From Mesostigma viride (Eukaryota; Streptophyta; Mesostigmatophyceae; Mesostigmatales; Mesostigmataceae): DNA of 64,000 nt. This document shows, piece after piece, positions 55,139 to 64,000 of the stretch. Numbering within the stretch: the first letter of the stretch is position 1; every line of letters starts with the position of its first letter. Where the stretch lies: the NCBI GenBank assembly GCA_009746045.1, contig RPFO01000165.1, positions 3,762,918-3,826,917 on the forward strand, written 5' to 3'. The notes below the pieces were generated by a model, which was given only the letters and a program-made list of their open reading frames with translations, searched no databases and was not told the DNA's origin. The translations under genes and the position numbers were made by a program.

Positions 55139-58100
55139 GTGCAGACCGACGAGATCAAGCCGATGGACATCCAAACGACGCAGGACGACCACATCGAAAT
55201 GCTCGAGCGCGAGCTGGCGGAGGCGAAAATGCGAAGGGCTGCAGCGGCCACCGCAGGGCCCCCAGCTCAGCCGTTGATGCAGAAATCAGCCGCGGGGCCC
55301 ACTATTTTCATCACGCCACCACTCCCGCCAGCAGCCTTTGCTGCTAGCAAAGCGAAGGAGTGCCTCATTGCAGTCCAAGATGGTCCATCTGCCAAGGCTG
55401 CTTTTGTACCGGCCGTGAAGAAGGTGGAAAATTCTGCCCGCAAGGAGGGGGGTGAGGGTGACAAGGTGCCAAAGAAGATGGGCGAGACGGCGGGGGAGAT
55501 GGCGGAAAAGAAGGTGGCCGTGACGGGGGGAAAGAAGGCGGGCGAGGTGGGGGGAAAGAAGGCAGACGGCAAGGCGAGTGAGGTGGCGGGCGAGGTGGCG
55601 GGCGACAAGGCAGGCAACCTGGCGGCCCAGAAAGGGGCAAGAAGACAGCCAAGCAGGCAGAAGGCTCCCCCCCTCTTGACCTGGGCCTGCAACATTTTCT
55701 TGCTGCGCTTTCTACCAAGGCCACGGTGCGGGATCCACCGGCACAACCAGAGGTTGGCCTTTTTGTGGCCCAGCGCTACCTTCTGGTTCTGCCGGACGAG
55801 CCGAGCTCGATCATTTGGGAGATCGGCAAGATTCAAGCGCACAATCCACGGAAAAAAAAGTCCGTGGGAAATCAAGTTTGTGGATTATTCCGGGCAGACA
55901 GCTGTCTACAATGCTCCCCTGGACAATTTGCCGCAGGGTGGAGATAGCAAGGAGCTGCATGCCTGGGTGGTCCTGGACAATGTTGTCCAGGATGACCTCG
56001 TCAACTACGGCAAAGTCAAGCGCCGCCAGTGGTACGCCAAGTGCCAGGTCAAGGCAGAGGAAGAGCGTCAGCTAAAGAAGCAAGAAAAGAAGAAGAAGAG
56101 GATGGCAGACGAGGAGGAGGGTGGGGACAGTGAGGGGGAGGAGGCGGAGGACGGGAGGGAGGCGGAGACGGAGCGGGGAGCAGAGGTCAAAGCCAAGGCC
56201 AAAGCGGAGGCGAACTCCAAAGTCGAGCCGGAGGCCAAGGCCAAAGCACAGGCGGAGGCCAAGGCCAAAGCGCAGGCGGAGGGCAAGGCCAAAGCTCAGG
56301 CGGAGGCCAAGGCCAAAGCGGAGGCGGAGGCCAAGGCCAAAGCGGAGGCGGAGGCCAAGGCCAAAGCGGAGGCGGAGGCCAAGGCCAAAGCGGAGGCGGA
56401 GGCCAAGGCCAAAGCGGAGGCGGAGGCCAAGGCCAAAGCGGAGGCGGAGGCCAAGGCCAAAGCGGAGGCGGAGGCCAAGGCCAAGGCCAAAGCGGAGGCG
56501 GAGGCCAAGGCCAAAGCGGACAGCATGGGGTTTTCTAAGGACCAGGGTGGCGATGGGGCCGTTGCCTCGGGGGGGGGGGCGCTGCCGTGCAACTTCACAT
56601 CGCCACTTCCTGCAATGCGGCAGCCTGCTTTCTGTGATACTGAACCACCAGAGCCGCCAGCCCTGACGGAAGCGGAGGTGGAATTGGCAAGGCTGGAGGC
56701 GTTGATCATGAGGCAAAAGGCCCTTGTTCAGCGGCAAAGGAATGCTGATGTCTCGATGTCAAGTCACACGATGACAGCAACATCGGTAGGTGCTCACAGA
56801 GTTGCGGTTGTCAGAGTTTTTTTGTTTTTTTATCGTCGTTGATCTGCATGAAATGAATTTATGAATGTGCTAGTATGTTGTGTGAGAGTTGTGTATTCAG
56901 CGCCATCAAATGGTTTTCCGATATCTTGTTTCCATTTCTTTGCAGGTTGACTGGACGCGCCAAGAGAGAGCCATGAGGCGCCATGCTGGTGATGACTCAG
57001 ACAGTGATGATGCCAGTGTGGGCTCTTCCGGGGTGTCCTCACCACTCAAGGTATTTTGGTTTCGGTTACAGTACTCGTGTTGTTTTTTAGTTTACATAAG
57101 AATGTGTGTGCAAGGGAAATTTGTTGTTGCATTCTTTGTGACATCTGCTATACCTGTTCCAATGAGGGCATGCAGAGGCATTATCCATTTATTCCATCAA
57201 TCATACAAAGGGAGCGGTTGCAGGGGGTAAATTTTTTTTGGGTGTCGGGGGCAGGCATCAGTTTTTTTTTTTTTTGAGGGGCGGCAGGCATCTTTCATTT
57301 AATTCTTTGATTGATATGGCCGGGGGCAGGCAGGTAAGGTTATTGTTCCTTACTTTTTAGTGGGGAAGTGAATGGGTATTATTTTTCATTGGGGCACCCC
57401 ACCACATCCAATTATGCATGCCACCCCACCACATTTATGTAGGCAAGGAATTGTCAAGGAAGCAAGGTAGGGGTTTTGTGCACAGGTACATAGTGTCCAA
57501 AAACCAAATGTCCTCATTTGAGGACATAGTCCTCGTTTGAGACAGGGGGGGTCAGGGGCGTGGTTTTGGCGCCAAATTTGGTCCTAGGGTCACTTGGTGG
57601 GTTTTGGCGCGAAACTGGGATAGGTACTGAGCGCGCCAAGCCCCTGGGGTCGACAGGGGTCGACCGTACCTGGAAAATATGAGGCGACGAAAAGTACCTA
57701 CAACAGCAAGAACATCGCAATGCAATCGAGTGTTTTGTCGAGTGGCGGCTATGGGGTCGTGCCAGTTCCGAGGCTTGCCTGAATGTTATAGGGCATTATT
57801 TTGCCCCGGACGAAGACAGCATTTTAGATCGTCATCTAGTGATTTCGAAGATGCTATTCTTCACGTGCAGGTGCTTTGTATATGTCGAAAATTTTGTTCA
57901 TGAACGGATTTTGGCACTGTTGAAGAAAATCTGAGAGCTACGTAGATCGCATGATAGGTCAGTTCGCAGTTCGGTTTTACAATTTCTTTTTCCGCCCAGG
58001 CGCTGCGGATATCGCGAGTATGGGTTATGGTACGCTTCTGGGCTTATGGGCGACATGGGGAGAAGAGGGACCTGGGCAGTTGCATGCGTCAAAGAGTCTC

Positions 58101-59628
58101 TATTTTTTCGTCGTGATGTCGCAGTCGCGCCTGGCGAAAACCAGGGCGAGCGCGAGCCATATTTTTCTTTTGCCGCAAGGCTGGGTGCTTCCCACGCGTC
58201 ACCGTCCTTGAATATATATTTCTTGAGCTGGCCCGCGCAGCTGGCGGCCTGGGCGCACGTCAAGAACAAGGTTCCGACTGTCATTCTCAACCGCATCGTT
58301 CTAAGTAAGCGTGTTAAGCTGATTGTAACCTGTAACTCCCGCAGACGTGATAATTTCGGTTGCTTTCAATGCCCAACTTCGTGTTTTTTATTACGTTTAT
58401 GTCCGGGGAATAACGGAAGTTTGCTGGGCAGTACTTTCTTTTCCCGTTGCGTCACTGAAAAGGTAAACGGCCTTGCGTTATCAAAACAGCAGCAATTAGA
58501 TGTCGCTGTGCTTAATTGCGATGTGGTAGTTTGATTCAACACATATACTGCCTTGTTGCTGAGAAGTTTTTCAAGGCTTGCTGGTATGTTGCCCATATGT
58601 TTCTAATGCTTCAACTCATGTCCAAGTGATCAAGACTGGCTTGGAAACTTGAGCTTGTCATGTTTACATTGTGCTTGTGTTACAACTTGTGCCTCTTTGC
58701 AGTATATGTTTCATATATAACGTAAGGGTTCAGCATCATGGTTTAGCACCGTGGTGGCAGCCGAGCCTCTACTAACGATCATGGACCTAACCTTGGCAAG
58801 TATTTGCTTCATATTTCACTCTTTGGACTGAGCTAGCTTTACACCTGCTGTTTGGCCTGCACCATGGTCCCTGGCTGCCAGTTACATTTTGTGCCCCCCC
58901 CTGGCAGGCTGCAGGGTCTATGGCTGCGAGGGTGTAACATAGACATGTTGTGGGCACTCTGGGTGCATTTTCAGGACCAGCCATGACCTGGCCATGCCTT
59001 CTTTCTTGGCATATTGTTGACTTGAGTGCTATTTGGTCACTCGCGTAGCGACCCCCCTGCATTCATTAATCGTAAACCATTATACAATGAGCATATTTCA
59101 TGGATGTTAAGCATTGCAACTCTTGAACATATCATAAATGAACATGGTTCCATACCGTACCCATGGATGTGTTGACATGTGTTAGTTATTACAAATGGTA
59201 TCCATGCTTAAAAATGTCCTCATTTGAGGACATTTTCTTGGTGATTAGACAATAGGTTAGCTCCTCGTTTCTTCATGCTAGCCTTCTGGATGTGATGTTT
59301 TTGTGGTGCAGAAGCTCGGGATGCCAACAAAGTGGGAATCATTGACGAGTAAGGAGCTCAAGATATGTTTGCCCATGCCGTGTATTTTGCATGCATATCA
59401 TGAATTTTTGCGTAGGCTGTTCACAGCCATGTCACCCATTCATAACGTATCATTGGAACATCTCTTGATTTTTAAAGTTACGGCTGTTGCTGCTACTGCT
59501 TGCTTTCTAATGTATGAACTGTATCATGATTTTCATCCCTTGTATTTCCCTGATTTTCGTATATGTTTGTGGAGCAGAAAAGCGGCACACCGGTGAAGCG
59601 CCAACGCACCTGGAGCAAGGACTCGTAG
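55139..59628 (+). CDS. Spliced Lys/Ala/Glu-repeat protein, unknown function
   Basis: Exon to 56785 (donor GTAGGT), exon 56946-57050 (TTTGCAG / GTATTT), last exon 59578-59628 (GAGCAG acceptor), all phase 0 and ending [10 protein letters not shown] with a stop. The N-part has a short coiled coil ([14 protein letters not shown]) and a Lys/Gly/Ala stretch. The middle has a compact domain ([28 protein letters not shown], then [15 protein letters not shown]) that switches frame at a C7 run near 55665 and back at an A8 run near 55852, so two homopolymer errors are likely. Then comes a 24-bp repeat array giving AKAKAEAE (56200-56520) and an acidic end. An optional exon at 59312-59348 has splice-like borders but breaks the phase. 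Tudor/SH3-like folding of the middle domain is a guess. Confidence 0.5.
56200..56520 (+). repeat. 24-bp coding minisatellite (AKAKAEAE)
   Basis: Near-perfect tandem copies of GCCAAGGCCAAAGCGGAGGCGGAG, more regular towards the right (56296-56520). They encode a predicted single long alpha helix with alternating Lys and Glu. Unit number is likely variable and assembly-sensitive. Confidence 0.85.
57509..57528. repeat. 20-bp inverted motif, copy 1
   Basis: ATGTCCTCATTTGAGGACAT: 9-bp arms around TT, followed by a partial third arm (AGTCCTCGTTTGAGA). The same motif occurs at about 59215. Could be a dimeric protein-binding site. Confidence 0.6.
59215..59234. repeat. 20-bp inverted motif, copy 2
   Basis: Same ATGTCCTCATTTGAGGACAT as at 57509, 1.7 kb away. 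Exact recurrence of a 20-base palindrome by chance is very unlikely. Confidence 0.6.
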
Positions 59629-59690
59629 TCGCATTTCGGATAACTGCCATGGGTTGCCGGGGCGCTGCATGCCAGGGTGGATTGGCACGT

Positions 59691-59783
59691 GTAGAATGCC
59701 AAAAAACACAGCCATGTTTCCAATGCAGCAGATTCATGGGACGAGAAATTCAGCATGCATGGCTGTGTTTTTTGGCATTCTAC
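59691..59783. repeat. Perfect 26-bp inverted repeat, 41-base loop
   Basis: GTAGAATGCCAAAAAACACA (start of arm 1) at 59691-59716 pairs exactly with 59758-59783. It sits where the copia-3 fragment ends, so it may be a small hairpin element or the scar of the truncation event. Confidence 0.8.
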
Positions 59784-60225
59784 ATTTGGCAATCATACAT
59801 ACTGTACGGAAAGCAAGTTGTTTGACAGAGAAGTGGCATGCCCAAACATGTTGTGGATCTGGGCACCCATGCAACTCCTGGTACACGGAGGAAGCAGTCC
59901 CTGGCACAGTCAGGACTGTGCTATCAGGTTGTCCAGCATCACCATGCTGACTTCCATCCTCATCTGACTCAGAGCCTGAGTCACCCTGCTCATGCCCAAG
60001 ACCTGGACCGCCAGCAGGGACCACATGCGGACCACCAGAGGCCTTCACACCCCTCTGTGGTTGTGCATTGGTTTCTCTCAAAATGAGGGGTCCACCCTCG
60101 TGCCCAGCACGAGGATGCAATGGGTCAGACATTCTTACAGCTGCACCAGCTGTCAAGGACGTCTTCATAGGAACCTGTACCTCTCCAGGTGACCCTGGGC
60201 CATCCTGAACCTGGAGATCACCCAC
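59784..60225 (-). pseudogene. Copia-3 pre-integrase linker
   Basis: Open frame rich in Gly, Pro and His (PLHPRAGHEGGPL, GGPGLGHEQGDSGSESDEDG), comparable in character and place with the linker before the copia-1 integrase. It ends at the hairpin before any catalytic motif. No function of its own. Confidence 0.45.
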
Positions 60226-60312
60226 TTGTTGACCAGATATAAAATCTGCATTGGAGCACCTGGCCTCCCCCCTGGGTGAATTAAGGTGTGTAGGGGTACT
60301 AGCCTCAGACAG

Positions 60313-60987
60313 TCACTGCATGCTCCTTGTTGTCATCTTGCTGACTGCTCTTTGAAGGCTGGCCTGCCTGGGACTTATTCTTGTTTTTATTGAGAAAGAG
60401 CTAGCAGTCAGCCGGGATGTAAAAGTAGCATTGTATCTTGGACTTGCCCTGGCCACCACCCCCATTGTCAGATGCATTACCCTGCTTGGGCTTGCCCCCC
60501 ACCCTCCTGAACACCGAATTGGCATGTGATTGCCCGTCAGGGTCGGGTGAATGGCTTGCCTTTCGCTTGTTATGGTGACCCCTCCCTGGCTTCTCTCAGC
60601 CTCAGGCGCCCTGGAGCCCCCTTGGGCACGCCCACCTGCATGGGTTGCCTTCACAGCTGGCACCCCACCCTCAAACAGCTCCTCTGCCTTGAGTGCTTGT
60701 TTAATGATGACCTTGTAGGCCTTCAGGGTAGAGTGAGGAGCACACATGACCTTCAACGAGCCACGTGTCGCCTTATCCAGCCCAGAAACCTTCAACCAGT
60801 TGGTCAGGGCTATGTTATCTGCCACGTTGAAGCCGTGGGCCCTGCCTTCCTCAACCATTTTGCAATAGTTTAGGAAGTTCTGGATGAGGTCTCCCTTGAC
60901 CTCCCACCCTTGATACTTGTCTTGCCAATGGATGCCGACCTTCTTGCGTTGGTCTTCAAGCAGCTCCTTCATGCAGCTCAGAAACAT
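60313..60987 (-). pseudogene. Copia-3 gag (decayed)
   Basis: The frame shows YCKMVEEGRAHGFNVADNIALTNWLKVSGLDKATRG and STLKAYKVIIKQALKAE, aligning with the copia-1 gag stretch KGAKYGFLVTDRALADYFLDRMGL...LRALELVIL. The zinc knuckle is degenerate (CYFYIPADC in another frame near 60430). Upstream gag sequence (60988-61300) is out of frame. Confidence 0.6.
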
Positions 60988-60999
60988 ACAGTGCCCAGG

Positions 61000-61845
61000 C
61001 TTTGTTGGCGTTCTTGCACTCCCTGCCAGGTAAGGTCCTTAATCTGGTCAGTACACTTGCCAAAAGTGCTACTTCCTATATATCCAGATCTGATAATAAT
61101 TTGTACCACCGTACAAGCTAGGGAACCCTTCCAATCCTTCTACAAACTCTTCAGCCTGCTTAGGCTTGGAGTCTGATGTCACAGGTTGCAGCTGATTTAC
61201 AATTAAAAGACCCTGGGTAGTGAGGTCAAATCCATGCACAGACCAGCATTTGTATTGTTATTATTGAGATGTATAGTAGTTATTTCACCGGTGACACCCA
61301 CGTCATCTACGTGAGCTGTCCCACTACCAGCACCCCCATTATTCCCACTGGCTGGGCCCTTGCTACGTCACCCATCTGCCATGGTAAACTACACAGCTGT
61401 ACTACAACACTGGAGCAAAGCAGCCAAAACAAAACCTGACAGTAAAATATGTACAATTCTGCCAAGAAGTGCCGCCTGCACCGGTGTGGACCGCGCCGCA
61501 AATTAAAGTGTTGACGAGTAAAGAAAATTGCCGACGTTGGCAGCCCCCTGAGGCCACGGAAGTCGCAGTAGTCGTACGCGTATTCCCCGTCCTCCAGGTC
61601 TGGCGTAAGAGCCGGACCCGCGCCGGTCTGGATCAACACAGGCGTGTTAGCCTGTTTTTGCGTCGGAAAGAAGACCACTCGGCGCCGACGGGAAATAATA
61701 ATCCGCAACGGATGCGTAAAAATGGATAAATATTCCCAGCCCGCTGGGATCCACTCACGCAGCAGTGCGGACAAGAAAGCAACAAGGTTAATGAGAATCT
61801 GGCGCTCGCGCGTGCGGACGCCTCTTGTGAGAAGCGAAAGCAGCG
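61000..61845 (-). other. Copia-3 decayed sequence between pre-gag ORF and gag
   Basis: A minus-strand open frame 61307-61861 exists (with DLEDGEYAYDYCDF), probably the out-of-frame continuation of the pre-gag ORF. Its end is hydrophobic and Cys-rich without a recognisable domain. I see nothing else. Confidence 0.35.
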
Positions 61846-62298
61846 CTATATCCTGGAACAAATTTGTAGAAATTGCGGGCGCGCCTCCTGAGTGCGCGTC
61901 GCAGCCCAGTTTTGAAGATTACGCTGGTAGCCGACGAGGGACGAAATAGCGTTGTCTACCTCCTCGATGGCCGTCGTGACCTCGTTGACAGAACGAAGCC
62001 CCCCGCGCACTTGGACCTGGAAGGCCGATAAAACCGACCGAATGTAATCCAGATGCGTGCGGATTTCTGGCACCAGCTGCGGCAGGTTCGGATCCTCCGG
62101 CACGTCCCCCAACAGCGGCAAAGCTGCCCGCTGCCGACGATGCAACTCCTCGAGGGAAGTTGTGGCTTCGTCAATGAGGCCTTGCCACTCCGCCGCAAGT
62201 TGCTGCGGGTCGCGCACAGGCGGAGATGGTAATGGATCGGCCGGCGGAGCAGTTATTTCCTCATCCATGGGGATCCGAAATTCAAACGAGTTCGGCAT
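61846..62298 (-). CDS. Copia-3 pre-gag ORF, predicted coiled coil
   Basis: ATG at 62298 lies 25 bases inside the LTR end, as in copia-1. It encodes 150 residues: an acidic/proline-rich start (MDEEITAPPADPLPSPP), then helical heptad-like segments (WQGLIDEATTSLEELHRRQ, LDYIRSVLSAFQVQV, VTTAIEEVDNAISSL). No known domain. Conservation of position and helical type with the copia-1 ORF at 5208-6340 suggests a real element protein. An adaptor or assembly role would be speculation. Confidence 0.5.
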   Translation of the reverse strand: MPNSFEFRIPMDEEITAPPADPLPSPPVRDPQQLAAEWQGLIDEATTSLEELHRRQRAALPLLGDVPEDPNLPQLVPEIRTHLDYIRSVLSAFQVQVRGGLRSVNEVTTAIEEVDNAISSLVGYQRNLQNWAATRTQEARPQFLQICSRI

Positions 62299-62322
62299 TT
62301 GAAAAATTCGGCGTGTAATACG

Positions 62323-62936
62323 AGTTGTAAGAGAGTAATGCCGAAGAACGCCATGGCTCTTGCAGGAATGTTGCCTTTATTGAATAAGGAAAAACACAGA
62401 CGTAAGTCACGTCAATTCCAAGACTGCACGCAGCACAGACGACAAGGTCGCAGTGCCAAGAGAACGTGCACGCGAGAGCTAGCGTCCTGGTGCTACCAAG
62501 TCACACATATAACTTGCTAGGGACGCGTCCAAGTATTCAGCTGCACTGTCACAGCTGAACTGTCAATCAATTGATCACACAGACTCTGGCACGCCTTTGG
62601 CGCGCAGATCTATCAATTGTCCATACGGCTAGTCCTGTGGACCTATCCGTACATTACTCAGCATCAATTGTCTCATAGGTCCTGGCGCGCTACAGCACGC
62701 TTACCTATCAATTGACCATCAAGTCCTGTACAAGTCCTGTCAACGTCCTGCGGACTATCAAGTGACACTTGTACATCTTGTGTCCGTACGCGCCCACATT
62801 GGCGCGCCGGGTACTGTCGGCACAGCCTAGGAAACGTCATAACTTTTACGTCCCGTAACCAAATGAGGCGTTCAAGGTGCCGTTTGAAAGAGCGTAACAA
62901 TTTCTATCCATCTAACGTAAATCCTTTACGTTAACT
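62323..62936 (-). repeat. Copia-3 5' LTR (614 bp)
   Basis: Identified by its ends (AGTTAACG...TTACAACT in element orientation), its length close to the copia-1 LTR, the CGTATTA start of the internal region and the pre-gag ATG at the same distance. AATAAAGG on the minus strand at about 62376-62385 could be the polyadenylation signal. TCAATTG recurs several times inside. The partner LTR is missing, so the call rests on analogy. Confidence 0.55.
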
Positions 62937-63643
62937 GAATCCTTCGCGTTCGGCGATTCCTATTGGTTATCGGGGTGCGGGGGCCGGGGGAGCGGGGGGG
63001 AGGGGGGGGGGGGCCGGAACCTCCGGGTGGGTGGGCGGGCGCGGGGGCCGGGGGATCCCGCAGACTCTGGCGGCTCGCTGAGGAGGGCGGGGGGCCCTGC
63101 GTCCTGCGACCTCGCCCGGCCGAGGTGGGCCGTCTCACTGTGCGGGGGCTGGGTGGGGGGAACCTCCGGGTGGCGGGTGGGGGGCGCGGGGGTCTTGCGA
63201 CCTCGCCGTCTCACTCAGGCGGGGAGGCATCCTGTGGTGGATCTTCGTACTTTTCCGGTCTTTTTCAGGGGTCTTCATGGTCGACGCCTGTCCTTCGCGC
63301 CACGCCGTTTCGCGGGGGGGCGGGGGGGCGCATCATGGCCGGCTGAGGGGTGCCGGGGGGGTGGGGAACCTCCGGGTGGGTGGGCGGGCGCGGGGGCCGG
63401 GGGATCCCGCAGACTCTGGCGGCTCGCTGAGGAGGGCGGGGGGCCCTGCGACCTCGCCCGGCCGGGGCGGGCCGTCTCACTGTGCGGGGCCCGGGGGGGG
63501 GGGGGGGAACCTCGGGGTGGCGGGTAGGGGCCGGGGCGCGGGGGCCTTGCGACCTCGCCGTCTCACTCAGGCGGGGAGGCATCCTGTGGCGGATCTTCGT
63601 ACTTTTCCGGTCTTTTTCAGGGGCCCTTATGGTCGACGCCTGT
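62937..63643. repeat. G-rich tandem duplication (~349-bp unit)
   Basis: 63016-63364 and 63365-63643 are two copies of one unit with GGAACCTCCGGGTGG, CCGCAGACTCTGGCGG, CTCACTCAGGCGGGGAGG and TCTTTTTCAGGGG. The second is cut at GACGCCTGT by the palindromic element at 63644. Runs of G up to 12 long make G-quadruplexes possible. Open frames here are compositional and not called. Confidence 0.75.
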
Positions 63644-64000
63644 AGTTAGGTTAAATAGTGCCGGAACCTTTTGCCACCTGCGGCAAACCGGTCCGTCACA
63701 CTATTTTGCCCGGAATAACCACTTCCGAGCACCCAAGTTAATTCGGCCGCATTAACTTGGGTGCTCGGCAGTGGTTATTCCGGGCAAAATAGTGTGACGG
63801 ACCGGTTTGCCGCAGGTGGCAAAAGGTTCCGGCACTATTTAACCTAACTAAAACCTGTGCACCTTGGAGGTCAGGGGTTCGAATCCGGACAGCTCCGGCG
63901 CATTTACATTTGCGTGCTCAGTGGCCCAGGCGGATGTCTCATATTCAACCCACCCTCCACGAGGCCAGGTTTTAGTTAGGTTAAATAGTGCCGGAACCTT
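63644..64000. mobile_element. Diverged member of the palindrome family, runs off window
   Basis: A 206-bp palindrome (63644-63849, centre 63746/63747), a 124-bp spacer with the tRNA B-box-like GGTTCGAATCC, and the start of the next palindrome at 63974. Relative to 17202-17407 the left arm has five base changes and the right arm carries the matching partner of all five; only two unpaired changes remain. It interrupts the G-rich repeat after GACGCCTGT. The predicted right-hand flank is therefore a repeat of CCTGT or similar, outside the window. Confidence 0.8.

Larger units (their letters stand above)
57051..59577 (+). other. Long intron or intergenic stretch with low-complexity runs
   Basis: If the last exon is right this is a 2.5-kb intron. 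It has T-runs (57219, 57260), a GGGGGCAGGCA repeat, and two copies of a 20-bp inverted motif ATGTCCTCATTTGAGGACAT (57509-57528 and 59215-59234). No credible gene. The frame 58046-58534 is open but unrecognised and I do not call it. Confidence 0.45.
59784..62936 (-). mobile_element. Copia-3: truncated relative of copia-1
   Basis: A 5' LTR (62323-62936), a pre-gag ORF and a decayed gag followed by the linker before integrase are present on the minus strand. The sequence then stops at the 26-bp hairpin. RT, RNase H and the second LTR are absent. The LTR starts AGTTAACG and ends TTACAACT, and the internal region starts CGTATTACACG, as in copia-1. Confidence 0.65.

Noticed and set aside
56072-56737. 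Minus-strand 221-residue Leu/Arg-rich frame ([14 protein letters not shown])
   Set aside because: It is the complement of the AKAKAEAE coding minisatellite and has no independent support.
62963-63645. Several open frames in the G-rich repeat
   Set aside because: Arg/Gly/Pro-only composition on both strands; compositional artefacts.

Overview
The window comes from a large, repeat-choked eukaryotic genome. I see GT-AG introns, chromodomain Ty3/gypsy and Ty1/copia-type LTR retrotransposons, a CACTA-type (tnp2/DUF4218/DUF4216-like) DNA transposon gene, and nothing prokaryotic: no operons, no Shine-Dalgarno-led genes, no rRNA. A green-lineage alga or similar plant-like eukaryote fits best, but that is inference from transposon types. 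I recognise no ordinary host gene with confidence; the nearest candidate is a spliced lysine/alanine/glutamate-rich gene at 54.4-59.6 kb.

Layout. Positions ~1.6-48.3 kb are one minus-strand gypsy element torn apart by later insertions. Its parts read right to left: gag N-half (47653-48344), gag C-half and zinc knuckle (40714-41452), protease (40049-40717), reverse transcriptase (38852-40048), RNase H and integrase N-part (3151-4538), integrase C-part and chromodomain (1626-2534). Four insertions interrupt or truncate it: (i) a 607-bp element in integrase with a 9-bp target-site duplication (TSD); (ii) copia-1 (+ strand, 4539-38846, TSD GCTCA) in the RT/RNase H region; (iii) copia-2 (- strand, 41453-47647, TSD GCAGC) in gag; (iv) a CACTA-type element cutting gag at 48345. 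Copia-1 is itself interrupted by an 8.6-kb non-coding element with terminal inverted repeats (10711-19307), which carries an 882-bp palindrome-of-palindromes with its own 5-bp TSD.

Copia-1 appears 34 kb long because 9401-20396 is repeated almost exactly at 26624-37616. The two copies are joined by 6.2 kb (20396-26623) that look like uncorrected long-read sequence of the same element. Without the repeat and the TIR insert, copia-1 is about 8.5 kb, a normal length. I read the repeat as probable assembly artefact.

Positions 48.3-53.5 kb hold the CACTA-type element (minus strand, six exons with clean splice sites but several frame breaks). Positions 54.4-59.6 kb hold plus-strand spliced coding sequence of unknown function. 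Positions 59.8-62.9 kb hold copia-3, a truncated minus-strand relative of copia-1. Positions 63.0-63.6 kb are a G-rich tandem duplication, invaded at 63644 by a diverged member of the palindrome family that runs off the window end.

Main biological points: the copia elements here have the order gag-IN-protease-like-RT-RNase H instead of gag-PR-IN-RT-RH. They carry HGDD at the RT active site and LTRs bounded by AGTTR...YAACT rather than TG...CA. The palindromic element shares these end sequences and the 5-bp TSD, suggesting a non-autonomous partner mobilised by the same integrase.
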